DNA from: Tomocerus qinae
Lineage: Eukaryota; Arthropoda; Collembola; Entomobryomorpha; Tomoceridae
Assembly: GCA_020055645.1 (NCBI GenBank)
Contig: CM034546.1
Coordinates: 124,269,875-124,333,874 of the forward strand
Direction: 5' to 3'
DNA: 64,000 nucleotides
The translations under genes were made by a program, and so were the position numbers. The stretch's first letter is position 1. Every line of letters starts with the position of its first letter. Positions 45,801-57,580 of the stretch are shown here, piece after piece. The notes beneath the pieces were generated by a model. That model made no database searches. It was not told where the DNA came from and saw only the letters and a program-made list of their open reading frames with translations.

Positions 45801-46841
45801 ACAATCTTGAGGCTTCTAAATCCACGTAATCTTTTATAGGCACCAAGCGAAATTTTATTGGGACTCCGGTGATAGTCAAGTTTGGAAATAAATCTTGGAA
45901 ATGATTTTCTTTTGCGATTAGTCCGGGTAAAGTTTCTATGACTTGAACCAGTTCTGGGAGGGTTTGGGGCTTGGATTTTATTGGGGGTATACTCTGTAAA
46001 GATATCCTTGTTGAATGTTCATCTGTCTTTTCTTTTTCGCACAATCCTGCTCCAGCCGTCACAGTCATCGACATAATAACTATGCTAATTGTACCCGTTA
46101 TTTCACCGCTGACCTCTAATTTGTGATTTGCATGCATATCACTCACCTTTACGCTGGCTATTGCTTCCCCACCGAGAATTACTTCACTTACTACATGGCT
46201 GGCTTTCAGTTTACCTTGAAATTTAAAAAATCAGAAAAACAACCATGCAACAAATATGTTGGAATGTTTTTATACACAGAAATTTCGCAAAGCATCAGCA
46301 TTTTGGTTTGGGAAATTTAATCGTAAGGTAAGTTAGATAAATATAAGGTAACATTTAATTCTTAAGCTCTTTTACATCCTTTTTGGATACATTTAATAGA
46401 AATAGGTTAAAATGTATTACCATTTAAAAGTTGATCCAAAACCTTTTCATTGATTTTGCTTCTAGCGGAAGAGCGTAACTTAAGACGGAAGGTTTCTTTG
46501 CGATAAGTCACAATGAATTCCTCTTCATTCACCTTTCTTGAATTATCCTTATCAAAAAGAACTTTGACTCCAATCTCCAGAAGACCACCTAGAAGTCCTG
46601 CTTTGATTTCTCCCTTGACGTATAAACTTTTTGCCTTGTCCTCTGTACCTTGGACATGATTGGCAGTGTAGGCAGAAAACGAAGTTGAAATTGCAGCGAT
46701 GTCATCGGAGTTTATTTTCGAAGTAAACAATGTTTGACCCACAGCTGAATTTTGATGACAATTCCATAAATCTCCGATCTCCGTTACTCCGTTTCTCAGT
46801 ACTGGAAGGGATAGCGTCTGCTCTTCCACATACTGGGACAT
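39823..46841 (-). CDS. Giant SNTX N-terminal plus VLIG/GVIN-like protein, pseudo-GTPase
   Basis: Two exons: 46841-46421 and 46214-39823, with a 206-base intron (AAATG|gtaata...tttcaag|GTAAAC). 2270 aa, first exon starting MSQYVEEQTLSLPVLRNG. Residues 1 to about 400 have the layout of the stonustoxin-type N-terminus (SNTX family, MACPF-like then helical FAT region): AGLLGGLLEIGVKV, ASHVVSEVILGG, IKFRLVPIKDYVD. About 400-560 may be the family's thioredoxin-like fold. The middle is helical. From about 1295 on it resembles very large interferon-inducible GTPases (VLIG/GVIN, URGCP): KPLPLIIPNF, SSPIQILNTLL, and the G-domain start SILGNDNDTLVKS near 1746. The P-loop GK[ST] and the G3 DxxG are missing (INCQ instead), so GTP binding is unlikely. 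No signal peptide seen. Probably a cytosolic, immunity-related protein; whether its N-terminus forms pores is unknown. Some MACPF-fold members have no lytic role. Confidence 0.75.
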
Positions 46842-47479
46842 TTTTGGTTTTAAGTATTCTAGTTCGAATTCTCTTCGAATTCCCTACGAGTATTTTTTTT
46901 AACTTGAAATAGTTAATTCAGGTGAAAATTAAGAAGTAAATGGGACTTGATAAAATTTTACACAGTTAGAGATTTATATTACATTAACAACACAAAAATG
47001 GTATATTTGAGTAATTTTATCTAATCTCACACACTACATACATATGGCATGTAGTTTATTAGTTATTAATACTGCAACATTTTAAGCATATCCGCTTATT
47101 CATCTTTAATATTATATTTGTGCTAAATATAAGTCCAATGATTGAATTTGATGATGTGTCAATGTCGTAAAAATGCTCAATGTCGAAATGTTATAGGTTT
47201 ATTAACGCAATATAGGCAATAAATATATAATCTAATCTTTAATCATTACACGAGTGTATGTGGTATATCTTTATCCATGTGTTAGATAAACAATAATATA
47301 ATTACAACTCATAGCATATCTAGTAAATAAATCCTATTAGTAATTATATAATATATTTTAATATAATAAGCTATCAGTAAGCTTGATTGGTTAAAAATAG
47401 TATATAGCGTGATTAGCCAAATTAACGTTTCTTTAATAAGCGTAATTTATTCAGTACACTTCCTTACATAGTTAAATAC
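46842..47479. other. Upstream region of the SNTX/VLIG-like gene
   Basis: AT-rich promoter side. ATAC at 47476-47479 is the target duplication of the LTR element that follows. Confidence 0.5.
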
Positions 47480-48540
47480 TGTAGGGAATCATGGATTTGG
47501 GCTATAGGGATAGCCTGTAAGGTTGAGTTGCACCTCAAGGAACAGTAATTTAAGTGTAATGTTAGGTTAAAGTTATAATTGTAAGCTCTCGGATTGAGCT
47601 TACGGGAAATAAACATAGTTTTAAGTGGTAAAGTTAAATAAAAGTTATTTGCAATGACATTTTGGTCATTGTGAATGCAAAATCAGAAAGAGCTTTAAGG
47701 CCTGATTCTGATAGATAGTTTAATGTTGATCCTAGGTCAAGGATCAACGGAGCTAATTACCGTAATAGTTGAAGGTCGTTGGTGAATAAACGGCTGCAAT
47801 GGTGTAGTTGCAGCTGAAATAGGTTAATTGTAATTCTAGTCGTGATTGGGATTCCTGGGACTTGCTTTCTTCCTGTTGCTGTGGTTCCTGTCCTGTTCCT
47901 GGTGACGTCAGGGGTTAGTTGTGTATGTCTAGTTGGACTCTGAGTTCGGAGCCAATTAGCGGGTAAGAGTTTAGTCGCCGAATCGGTGCTTTACTCAACA
48001 CGTGGTTTCTGAGTTCAGGGTCACGTGTGGGTTCCTGCCGGGTAATCGAGTCCGATTCCCCGTAGAGTCTCAAAGTGTCTCGAGTTCGGTCCTTTGTGTT
48101 GTCCTCCTTGACATCTGAGTTCAGGGTCGAGGCTCTACGTTCCCTCTTACGTTTTCGGGGTTAGCTATTGTGGGCGATTCCCTTTTAACCTCTCAGTACT
48201 TTGCTGAGGGTTCCCTCCACTGTTTACACTGTTGTAATTCTTAAAGGTTATCTGGCAGTTTATGGTATTGTGAGTTTGCTTAATGTAAGTTGTTTGGATA
48301 TTGGTCAAAGCTCTTAGATATATTTGTATTGTATTTCTATTGCGTTCTTTGTCTATTTATTATCCGAAGTTATTTGGCATTCATTCTTTATTGTAAAAAG
48401 GACTCGTGTGAGGGTTAGCGATAACCCAATAGTGACGCTCTCCGTGTTGGGTTGCTTTTAACCACTTAGCATTTAGCACAGCAGCCAGGTTAAGAGCATT
48501 TGCGCGAAAAATAGCCTTATACCTTACATCAGTCGTTACA
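47480..48540 (+). repeat. 5' LTR, 1061 bp
   Basis: Starts TGTAGGGAATCATGG, ends CAGTCGTTACA. AATAAA words near 47607 and 47637; the promoter is not pinpointed. Much GC-richer than its surroundings in the 47880-48130 part (repeated 'gagttcagggtc' and 'gagttcgg' words). Confidence 0.95.
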
Positions 48541-48623
48541 AAATGGAGGCACTGACGAGATACATTTCCCTTTAAATTTTGTTTAGTTTCCTTTGTTTAT
48601 ATTTTCGAACTCTATTGCCAATC

Positions 48624-51602
48624 ATGTTTGGAACAAATAATGTAGATGGTGCTGGTGTTGTTAATCCTCGGTCATCAGTAGAAAGTCCAATGAGTGCTAT
48701 GGCAATAGATCTCATGCACGCATTTAGAGAAGAATTACACTTATTTAAATCTGAGTTATCTAGGGAGAGGAATAGAGACCGTGAGGATATGCGAACTGAG
48801 TTTGAGCAGCGCTTACATAAAAGTCAGGTGTTTGAAAATACAATTTCCACGGCAGTTGCCCAGTCACTAGTAGAGGGTATCGGAGACATCCGACGGAATT
48901 CGGGTGAAAGAATTCAAAATGATACTTCGGTAGGTGGCGCTAAAACCCATCACCTTAGATCAGCTAATTTGAAGTTACCACAGTATGGTGGATCGTATGA
49001 GCAGAAAACCCCCTATGACTTTATCTTGGAACTTGAGAAATATCGAGTAGCACTGGGCTACACAGAACATGATATGATATCTCAGATAATTCCTTTAGCA
49101 TTAACAGATGAAGCTTATAGATGGTACTGCTATGAAAAATTTACTATTTTAGACTGGGACTCATTTAAGCAAGGATTTCGTAAAGAATTTCAACCAATAG
49201 GATACGAAAGGGAGCTTAGAAAAATGTTAGACGATCGGTTCCAGGGTCCAGAAGAATCTTTGACAAGCTTTATCCGTACAATAAGTGATCTATGTGATCG
49301 ACTAAGCGAGAAAATTACGGAAGCCCAAAGAATTGAAATTATAATGCGTAATTTGCACCCCCAGTATAGACAAAAATTACTTCTAAGCGGCAAGGCTTTT
49401 GTTACATTACAGGAATTAACAGAACAGGCTTATAAAGCACAGGAAAGTATTAAGGTGGATCGAGATTATAGGGAACCTAGTACTACGAGTGCAGTCGAGC
49501 CGGGCTTAGCATATAGACCTTTGCAAAATTTGCCCTTACAAACTACAGCGTTTATAAGTCCACATAGTCTCTCTAGTAATCAACTGCCAGACTTACAACT
49601 AGGCTCTTATGATGCATATAGACATTACCATCCAGTAGATGGTGGTAGTCGTATTTCTAAAAAGGAGTCTGTATTCCCAAAATCTGGTTTTGTTACACAT
49701 CAGAATAGATCTTCATCCTCTAACTCCAGTCGGCAGTATGAAACGGAATATGTTCCTCCCAAATATTTTGAGCGTGGACCATCTATACGAAATGATGAAA
49801 ACTTTCACCAAATGGCGCCAATAATAAATAGAGGCTTAGCACAAAGTCTTATCTCTAAGCAAAGTTATGATGAAAGACAGCAAAATACCACACATAGTTT
49901 TGTTGTTGATGCTCCCGAGACTGTACCTCTCAGAATTTGTGGCAAAACCTTTTTTGCGCAGCTTGACGTGTCTTCTCCCATTTCATTTGTTAACGATGAA
50001 GTTATCAATGTTATTAAGATTAGACGTGTTCCAATTCATCCATATTTATGTCAAAATATCATGGCGCAGGGAAAGAGTTCAGCCAGAGAGTTTGCTAGAA
50101 TTTTGATTGAATGGGAATCTGGCTCTAAATTTTGGGATTTTGTGCTCTTACCGGATTCAAAAGTCCAGGTGGTTTTGGGAACGGATTTTCTAAGTTATGC
50201 TAAACTGGCAGGTTCAAATACAGTTGGTGTGTCAAACCTTGGATTGCCTCATCGGAAACTTCCTCATAGCCAACCCAGAACTCCTTCCTTATCTATTTCT
50301 CGTGGGGTCCCTTTGGTATCGGTGATTAACCATGCCGACAACCCTCTGGATATGGTGAAGGCTGACTCTTCTATACAGGATCTGTTTGTTATTCCTCACA
50401 TTGCACAGATTCAGGTATCAGTTGAGGACACTGGTAATCTACCCAGCAGTCCCGTCATACCAAAGGTAGTAAAAAATGAGGTTATTCAGCAGCCTAGCCA
50501 GGTGTCTTCCTCTTCGTTCCTTATTCCTACTGAAACTTGCACTGTCAAGGATCCTGAACTTAACAAGAGGCTGTCTGTATGTAAAAGCTTACCTGGCATG
50601 AATTTCAGTACTTATCGTGTTAAAGTACAACTTTATAATGGCTTGAATATACCCCAGAGAGAAATATCTAATATCGCCGCGTTCTTTGAACCACCGTTCA
50701 ACTCCAAGCCGACAGTTTCTCCCTTACCTGAGCTAATCATAGATACAGGCAATGTATTTCCTGAGAAATCTATGGCTCTTCCTATGGCTCCAACTAAGCG
50801 CGCCAATTGTGAGAATTTGTCTAATGCAATTTTGGAGAATGATGTAGTTCCATCCTCCAAAAATTCCAAGGACTTGAATCCGCTGGAGTCGCAGGGTTCC
50901 AATGGTAGATGGGTTTCCCGTTCTAATGATAAACGTTTGAGTGAGATTTATGTTGCTGATTTATTTCCTTCCGCCGTAATTGATGACAAATTAGTTTCTG
51001 CCCGTAAAGTCAAGTACATCCTTTCTGTTAAAATCCTAACGTTGATTTACTTCATTGCGTCATTCTGTTTTGTTGCGCTGACTTGTTTTGTCACACCTTC
51101 AGAGGGGTCTAAACGGGCTGTAGAGACTTTGTGCGGCGATTGCTTATATTGGTTTTATGTTGCCATTATATTTCCCATAATTCACGTAATTCTGGAGCAA
51201 CAGATATGTATTATCGTTAAGTTAGTTTGCCAAGGGTTGTGGAATTTGCTGTTTAATTTCGATCCTGGAATAGTCACACGGCATGAGTCCTTTAAGATTG
51301 ATTCTATTTCCTCTAGTAATGAAAATGAGCTAAATGAACCATTATCCAATCAACGAGTGAGCATTACTAATATTATTTACAGTAAATTATGTGTTAGCTT
51401 TAGTTATAAAGAAATCCAACAAAAAATGGGCCTCCGATCTACAAAGAAGTCTGGACTCTTTCATGAGACTGAGAGTCGTTCATCGTTATTCGCACTCTCC
51501 CACGAGACTGAGAGTTGCAAAACACTGGCCGAACGTTATGCACTCTTTCATGAGACTGAGAGTGGCGGAATCGATGCCATCTGCCTACTGGAGTCCTCTT
51601 GA
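48624..51602 (+). CDS. Gag plus protease-like protein with C-terminal membrane segments
   Basis: 992 aa from ATG 48624; the frame is open a little upstream without ATG, and a 10-codon uORF starts at 48543. Residues about 35-90 are charged and helical. About 110-270 is a Ty3/gypsy-style Gag capsid domain (YDFILELEKYRVALG, ALTDEAYRWYCYEKF, LDWDSFKQGFRKEF, LTSFIRTISDLCDRL). About 425-520 looks like a retropepsin fold with flap and VVLGTDFL, but the catalytic D-T/S-G is replaced by LDVSS, so activity is doubtful. Near 790-885 there are two or three hydrophobic stretches (ILTLIYFIASFCFVALTCF, FYVAIIFPIIHVI). The end has three HETES repeats. There is no zinc knuckle. The reading frame is fully open, consistent with a recent, possibly functional insertion. 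Confidence 0.8.
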   Translation: MFGTNNVDGAGVVNPRSSVESPMSAMAIDLMHAFREELHLFKSELSRERNRDREDMRTEFEQRLHKSQVFENTISTAVAQSLVEGIGDIRRNSGERIQNDTSVGGAKTHHLRSANLKLPQYGGSYEQKTPYDFILELEKYRVALGYTEHDMISQIIPLALTDEAYRWYCYEKFTILDWDSFKQGFRKEFQPIGYERELRKMLDDRFQGPEESLTSFIRTISDLCDRLSEKITEAQRIEIIMRNLHPQYRQKLLLSGKAFVTLQELTEQAYKAQESIKVDRDYREPSTTSAVEPGLAYRPLQNLPLQTTAFISPHSLSSNQLPDLQLGSYDAYRHYHPVDGGSRISKKESVFPKSGFVTHQNRSSSSNSSRQYETEYVPPKYFERGPSIRNDENFHQMAPIINRGLAQSLISKQSYDERQQNTTHSFVVDAPETVPLRICGKTFFAQLDVSSPISFVNDEVINVIKIRRVPIHPYLCQNIMAQGKSSAREFARILIEWESGSKFWDFVLLPDSKVQVVLGTDFLSYAKLAGSNTVGVSNLGLPHRKLPHSQPRTPSLSISRGVPLVSVINHADNPLDMVKADSSIQDLFVIPHIAQIQVSVEDTGNLPSSPVIPKVVKNEVIQQPSQVSSSSFLIPTETCTVKDPELNKRLSVCKSLPGMNFSTYRVKVQLYNGLNIPQREISNIAAFFEPPFNSKPTVSPLPELIIDTGNVFPEKSMALPMAPTKRANCENLSNAILENDVVPSSKNSKDLNPLESQGSNGRWVSRSNDKRLSEIYVADLFPSAVIDDKLVSARKVKYILSVKILTLIYFIASFCFVALTCFVTPSEGSKRAVETLCGDCLYWFYVAIIFPIIHVILEQQICIIVKLVCQGLWNLLFNFDPGIVTRHESFKIDSISSSNENELNEPLSNQRVSITNIIYSKLCVSFSYKEIQQKMGLRSTKKSGLFHETESRSSLFALSHETESCKTLAERYALFHETESGGIDAICLLESS

Positions 51603-51878
51603 AAAGTTTAAATATATTTACAGATGTATTAGTTAATATCGAGTTATTATGTACTCAAAGTGGAATATTTATATGTAATAATAATTGCTAGGCATGTGAT
51701 ATCTTGTCTTATGTTGTATGTAAACCATATTTATGTAAGTATTAAGTGAAAATGTGTGTTATAGAAAATAAACTGTTGTATTTTAGGGTTAGGCCAATAT
51801 CCAATGCAAATTAGGTTGGGCTGCTACCAATGGGGTATTCTAAATTTAAGTTACCACGGTAATTTGAGGGGGGGGATA

Positions 51879-52939
51879 TGTAGGGAATCATGGATTTGGG
51901 CTATAGGGATAGCCTGTAAGGTTGAGTTGCACCTCAAGGAACAGTAATTTAAGTGTAATGTTAGGTTAAAGTTATAATTGTAAGCTCTCGGATTGAGCTT
52001 ACGGGAAATAAACATAGTTTTAAGTGGTAAAGTTAAATAAAAGTTATTTGCAATGACATTTTGGTCATTGTGAATGCAAAATCAGAAAGAGCTTTAAGGC
52101 CTGATTCTGATAGATAGTTTAATGTTGATCCTAGGTCAAGGATCAACGGAGCTAATTACCGTAATAGTTGAAGGTCGTTGGTGAATAAACGGCTGCAATG
52201 GTGTAGTTGCAGCTGAAATAGGTTAATTGTAATTCTAGTCGTGATTGGGATTCCTGGGACTTGCTTTCTTCCTGTTGCTGTGGTTCCTGTCCTGTTCCTG
52301 GTGACGTCAGGGGTTAGTTGTGTATGTCTAGTTGGACTCTGAGTTCGGAGCCAATTAGCGGGTAAGAGTTTAGTCGCCGAATCGGTGCTTTACTCAACAC
52401 GTGGTTTCTGAGTTCAGGGTCACGTGTGGGTTCCTGCCGGGTAATCGAGTCCGATTCCCCGTAGAGTCTCAAAGTGTCTCGAGTTCGGTCCTTTGTGTTG
52501 TCCTCCTTGACATCTGAGTTCAGGGTCGAGGCTCTACGTTCCCTCTTACGTTTTCGGGGTTAGCTATTGTGGGCGATTCCCTTTTAACCTCTCAGTACTT
52601 TGCTGAGGGTTCCCTCCACTGTTTACACTGTTGTAATTCTTAAAGGTTATCTGGCAGTTTATGGTATTGTGAGTTTGCTTAATGTAAGTTGTTTGGATAT
52701 TGGTCAAAGCTCTTAGATATATTTGTATTGTATTTCTATTGCGTTCTTTGTCTATTTATTATCCGAAGTTATTTGGCATTCATTCTTTATTGTAAAAAGG
52801 ACTCGTGTGAGGGTTAGCGATAACCCAATAGTGACGCTCTCCGTGTTGGGTTGCTTTTAACCACTTAGCATTTAGCACAGCAGCCAGGTTAAGAGCATTT
52901 GCGCGAAAAATAGCCTTATACCTTACATCAGTCGTTACA
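51879..52939 (+). repeat. 3' LTR, 1061 bp
   Basis: Same length as the 5' LTR and, line by line, I find no difference. Preceded by a G-run polypurine tract at 51866-51875. Confidence 0.95.
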
Positions 52940-55900
52940 ATACTTACAATATGTATTGTGCTTTACATATGAAGGAAATATTGTCAAATTTTGTTGGTTT
53001 CAAATGCGCGAATATTGATATTTTTGTTCCTGATGGCCAATAAACCAGGACAAAAGACAAATTATTGGATAGACATGGTTCATGCATTGTATTGTTGTTT
53101 ATACAGGCAGGTTTATACAGCGATAATTCGTATTGAAAACTCTGATTCACAGAGTTACTGACTCTTGGGTCTACAATCTGCATCCAAAAGTTGTATGTTC
53201 GAGGAAAACTGTAACGTTTATATGGTATTAAGCATTTCATGGAAGATACGAAATAATATCATGAATTATATATGTGAATGAACAGATGTAGTCTTTTAAG
53301 GTGCTATCTGAAGATCAAAATCTTGACTGAAACTTTATTTAGAATAACATATAGTATTTAGGTAAAAATCCCAATACATGTAGTAGAAAATATCTTTATA
53401 TATCTATAAGTGAAAGAACAGTTCCATTAAGTCTCATTTCTGTAGTTAACATTCATCCCTTGTATCAAATGATCAGCAAGAAAAGTTATGTTCTCCATCA
53501 CACATTAACAGAAATATTAAATAGGACTTATGTAGGTCACACAGGTCATGAGAATATGAAACAAACCATTTTAAGTCAAAGAAGCTCAAAAACAAGGATT
53601 AACTAGATAGATGATATTATTATATAAATGCTAGACCGTATTGTGGTCAACTACTGTTATATATACTGGTTTAATACTTCGCTTTAATCCTATCATACAT
53701 ACCAGCTTAAATACTAGTTGGTTGGTCCTTTGTAGCGTATTTGTTGAACTCTGAATTTGAAAGTGCCAAAACCGAAGTTCAATTGTCAGCCGAAAGATTG
53801 CATTAATTCGGTCCAAAACTAATTTAGGAATGGTCTGGTACATGCTTTAAATAAAAGGACCCGATGCCATCAGTTTTACTTTCATTGTACAGCCGTAGAC
53901 TTCCATTGAATCTCGGGTTGCTTAGGTACACACTCTGTAATAAATTTTAATAGTGTCATCCAAAATACTCTGGTAAAAGTGCAATTAATTATTTTAATTT
54001 CGATAATATCGAATTGTATAGGGTTATAAAAATTTTGTTTATACAGTAGTCGCGAGGATAACCACTGCAAGAAACAGCATTATCAAGCCACATATTTGGC
54101 AGATTTTCTCCCAAGGAAAACGTAATTCACTGCCAGCACTAGCACCAATTGCTGCAACATTTGTCTGAATGAATTGAAAAGGAAATGACGATGAAATGAA
54201 AATACTCAAATATTACAAAAGCAAGAATATTTTACATGGTCACAACGAAGACTTGGGAGGAGCGATTTAAGGACAAAAAAGCAATGCATTTTTTACTTAA
54301 AAGGTAAAAAAAGCATCTTTTTAAAAAGCGAACCTTTTTTTCTTTTTGCTTTTTTATATATGCATAAAGAGGTAGTCAGCCAAAATCTACTACTCAAACC
54401 AATCAAATATAAAACATTTGGAGTGTGAAATACTGTCAATAGAACACTAATCTAGAAATATTGGACTACAAAATAAGATATTTTATTTTTTATTGCAACT
54501 TTGATATCTTTTGGATAAGAAAAACGGTAACCTTTTTTACGATTTGGCACTTTACCAAAAAGCAATAAAAAGATCACTTTCAGTTTTACTCATTGGAGAC
54601 GAGAGCTTTGGACATGACTAATATGATGTGCTATTCCAGTGACATTTTCTTATTTAAAATGATCAAGATTATTAGATTTAAAAAAATAGATAGTGATATT
54701 CACACAATGTGTTTTTAATAATACAGTTAAGTACAAAGGAAATTATAATTTACTAGGCGGTCACAGGACCCAGGTCCTGTCGTACATGGGGCTAGTACTT
54801 CTACAAACAATTTTGTTGGAACTGGTTTGCAGTAGGCCAATACACCAGTATTCAGATGGGTTCAACACTAATATAATGTATAGCCGGTCTCAGGGCCCAG
54901 GCCCCGTTATAAATAAAGCTAGTGTTTATTTCGGGGCATAAATTGTACGATTATTAGAATGCGTCTAACAGATACACAGATTTTTTATAAACTCCGATTG
55001 ATCTTCCCACGGTTTCTCATTTGGTGGGACGGTAGGTACAGATTTTACATTATTAGAGTCAAAAAGTATTGCAAAACTTTGCCTTAGTACGACCTAGAGT
55101 CAACTTTTTGTTTTGAAATATAATTAATTGTGAGTACTGGCAACTTACTCCGGTCACCTCTTATGATCACATGTTTGATTCGAGGTTTACGGTACTCAAA
55201 CCATAACCATTGTTATATACTGCCACTAATTGATAAAAGACCAGTTTGAGGCCAAGTTAGCCTTAATTGGCAATGTAGTGTCAAGTAGTTAAATAGAAAA
55301 CTGAATAAGTTTCATTGTTACTTTTTGGTCCCATAAGAGAGTTTAAACTTTTATGTTATAAGACTTTTCGAACTGATCCCATTATTTTTGAGTTCCATTC
55401 CTGTCTCAGTGCTCACTTTTTTGGAAATCTGACTTTTTTAAAGCATTTAAAGTAGAGATATCAAAAACCCAACCACTACATTTTGTTCGTGGATATTCCA
55501 CGATTCCATAATTGCAAGACCCATAAAAATCAAATACCTATTTTGGGAACAATTAAACATATAAACAAATTTTAAATTCAATGTAGTTCAATGTAGGTTG
55601 ACACTAAGCGTTAATCATGGAATATTCGAGCGCATAAGTGAACACTGAACACAACGTAAATTATAACTATATTTTATTCATTACGCTGCCAAATTTCTTC
55701 CCCTGAGGTAGTGAAATAGCCGGGCAGGTTAACTTGGGGTTTGGGCTTGAACAACAATTAAGTCATATTTCGACAATAAATTTAGGAAATTATGTTTATT
55801 TTGTTAGTAATTAACTGTGATGGGCGACCTCAATTGAAAAAATGAGACAAAAAGATTGTACATATTGTGGTGTAAAAAGTGAAGTATTTTCAGACAATAT

Positions 55901-56579
55901 TACACAGTTCTAATTTTACAGTTTCCAACAAATATCTAGAACATGTTTTGTTTCTTTATTTTTCAATTAAATTATTGGTTGTGAAATTGAGAAATATCAT
56001 AATTCAATGTAAATGGATCAATTATAAATTTTCCCTCGCATGAAATAATGAGATCCTTGAGAGGACTCAGCACTGAAAGTTGGAAAAATTTGTATACGGA
56101 ATGCATGCACTACTTCTGATATGAAATATTTGAATATTAGAAATAATGTAATATATCAACATTGTTACATTCAACGCGCATGAACCAGTCTATGGTTTAT
56201 CATACAGAGTGATGATAGTTGTGTATTGTGTAATGTGTCAGTCAACTCTGGTGGATAAAACAATTGACTCTAACGTGCGCAAAATTTTGTATCCTTCGAA
56301 ACCAAATGATAGCTAAACGTTTCGAAATTATAGTAATGCAGTGGCACGAAAATCTCTTGATACAAACATACAAACCTAAACGGGTACACGGGTAATTATC
56401 TACGCGCATGTCCCACTTTACTCTTTCAAGAAGAGATGGACCAACAAATAGTCAAGTCTGCCTTATTTGGCAAAGAGCCGTTAAAACGGTCAAATAAATG
56501 TTTTATGATAGTAATAATGTGAAGAACTTATAGAATTATTAATTATTAATGTGCGCACTCGAAGACAAAAAAATATTAA
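52940..56579. other. Gene-poor AT-rich stretch
   Basis: No supported gene. Contains a diverged direct repeat (54760-54800 and 54885-54925, sharing CAGG.CCCAGG.CC.GT and GCTAGT) and A/T-run-rich sequence at 54280-54370. Small frames lack protein-like composition. Confidence 0.5.
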
Positions 56580-56708
56580 AACATTCGCATTTGCAAGTGC
56601 AAGGGTAACTGTCAAAGTAAAAAGTGTCCCTGTAAAAAGAATGATATACACTGTGGTACTAAATGCCACAACGGCAGCAGCCGTTCTTGCAAAAATTTAG
56701 ATAATTGA
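56580..56708 (+). pseudogene. CXC-type Cys-rich fragment, probably transposon-derived
   Basis: Open for 42 codons to TGA 56706-56708, with a stop just upstream: CKCKGNCQSKKCPCKKNDIH then CGTKCHNGSSRSCKN. The spacing (CxCxxxCxxxxCxCxxxxxxC...C.....C) matches the CXC motif seen at the end of some DNA-transposon integrase- or transposase-derived proteins. Only this end remains. Confidence 0.55.
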
Positions 56709-57370
56709 ACTTCTGGCTTTGGAAAAAATATCAATTTAATAATAATTATTATAGCAGCGTAACATACTTAACTATTTGACTGTCAATCTTGACTTAATAA
56801 TTTATGATTTAATAATTAATGACTGATACAAAAAGTGCAATATACTTAATATTTATGACTATTATAGAAAATAGTGATTACAATGAATAAATGTAAGAAT
56901 AACCTAAAAATCTGCGACATTTGTAGCACTTATACACATAGAATCATTCATATCAATCCTTTACGACATATCCCTCCCAGACGGAAACCTCATGGCTCGG
57001 TACCGCTAGCGGTACAGAGCTATCTCTCCCTGTCTAGGCGGAGAGGGACATTATATCCCTTCCAGTCACCTTTCCCTCTCCGCCTACAACACATACAAAC
57101 ATACGTACATACAAATGCTTTTAATAATGTACCCAACAGCAGTTGACCTGAAGTCCACTGTAATCAAAGGGCCTTTGTCAGGTAACTTCGGAAGGCATCA
57201 GACAAATGCACGTTGCGTGTGGTGGACATCGGGTAAACTGCTTTGGGGTAGATTATTAAAAACATTTATTCAATACGCGTGCGCCAGTTTATCTTCATAC
57301 GTTAGTCATAATGAGCAATTGGTGATGATTTAAATCCAATATCACAAACACGATCAATTTATAATAAGGT
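56709..57370. other. Intergenic with a GC-rich hairpin
   Basis: At 56998-57016 GGTACCGCTAGCGGTAC is a palindrome. At 57031-57087 GGCGGAGAGGGA pairs with TCCCTCTCCGCC around 30 bases. It stands out from the AT-rich context; possibly a transposon fragment. No gene. Confidence 0.45.
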
Positions 57371-57580
57371 AATACCGTATTAATCGATTTAGTTCCCCAT
57401 GGGAACTCCCATTTGGAGACCATTTTTTGGTCGAAAATATTCTTATAGTTCCCCACATGGGGAATTATTATGATATGGGGAACTATATTTCGAATGGAAA
57501 ATTTAAAAATTTAGTTTCAAATTATTATTTTAATGCAAAATTAAATTATAATTAAAGTGAATGAGCATATCAGAAGGAAT

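Larger units (their letters stand above)
47480..52939 (+). mobile_element. Young non-autonomous LTR retrotransposon
   Basis: 5460 bp, TG...CA ends, 1061-bp LTRs that look identical, 4-bp target duplication ATAC (47476-47479 and 52940-52943). A polypurine tract (GAGGGGGGGGGATA) precedes the 3' LTR. The first bases after the 5' LTR (AAATGGAGGCACTGACGAGA) hold the likely primer-binding site starting TGG. One internal protein (48624-51602); no reverse transcriptase, RNase H or integrase. Movement would need enzymes from another element. Confidence 0.93.

Noticed and set aside
40195-45829. Plus-strand frames of 64-146 aa across the giant gene
   Set aside because: Antisense shadows of the 6.4-kb minus-strand exon.
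46407-46841. A separate 144-aa gene upstream of the giant frame
   Set aside because: A phase-1 intron (46215-46420) joins it in frame to the giant exon and completes the SNTX-type domain.
56990-57090. Structured RNA gene such as tRNA or snRNA
   Set aside because: Hairpins are present, but there is no tRNA cloverleaf, box A/B arrangement or snRNA signature.
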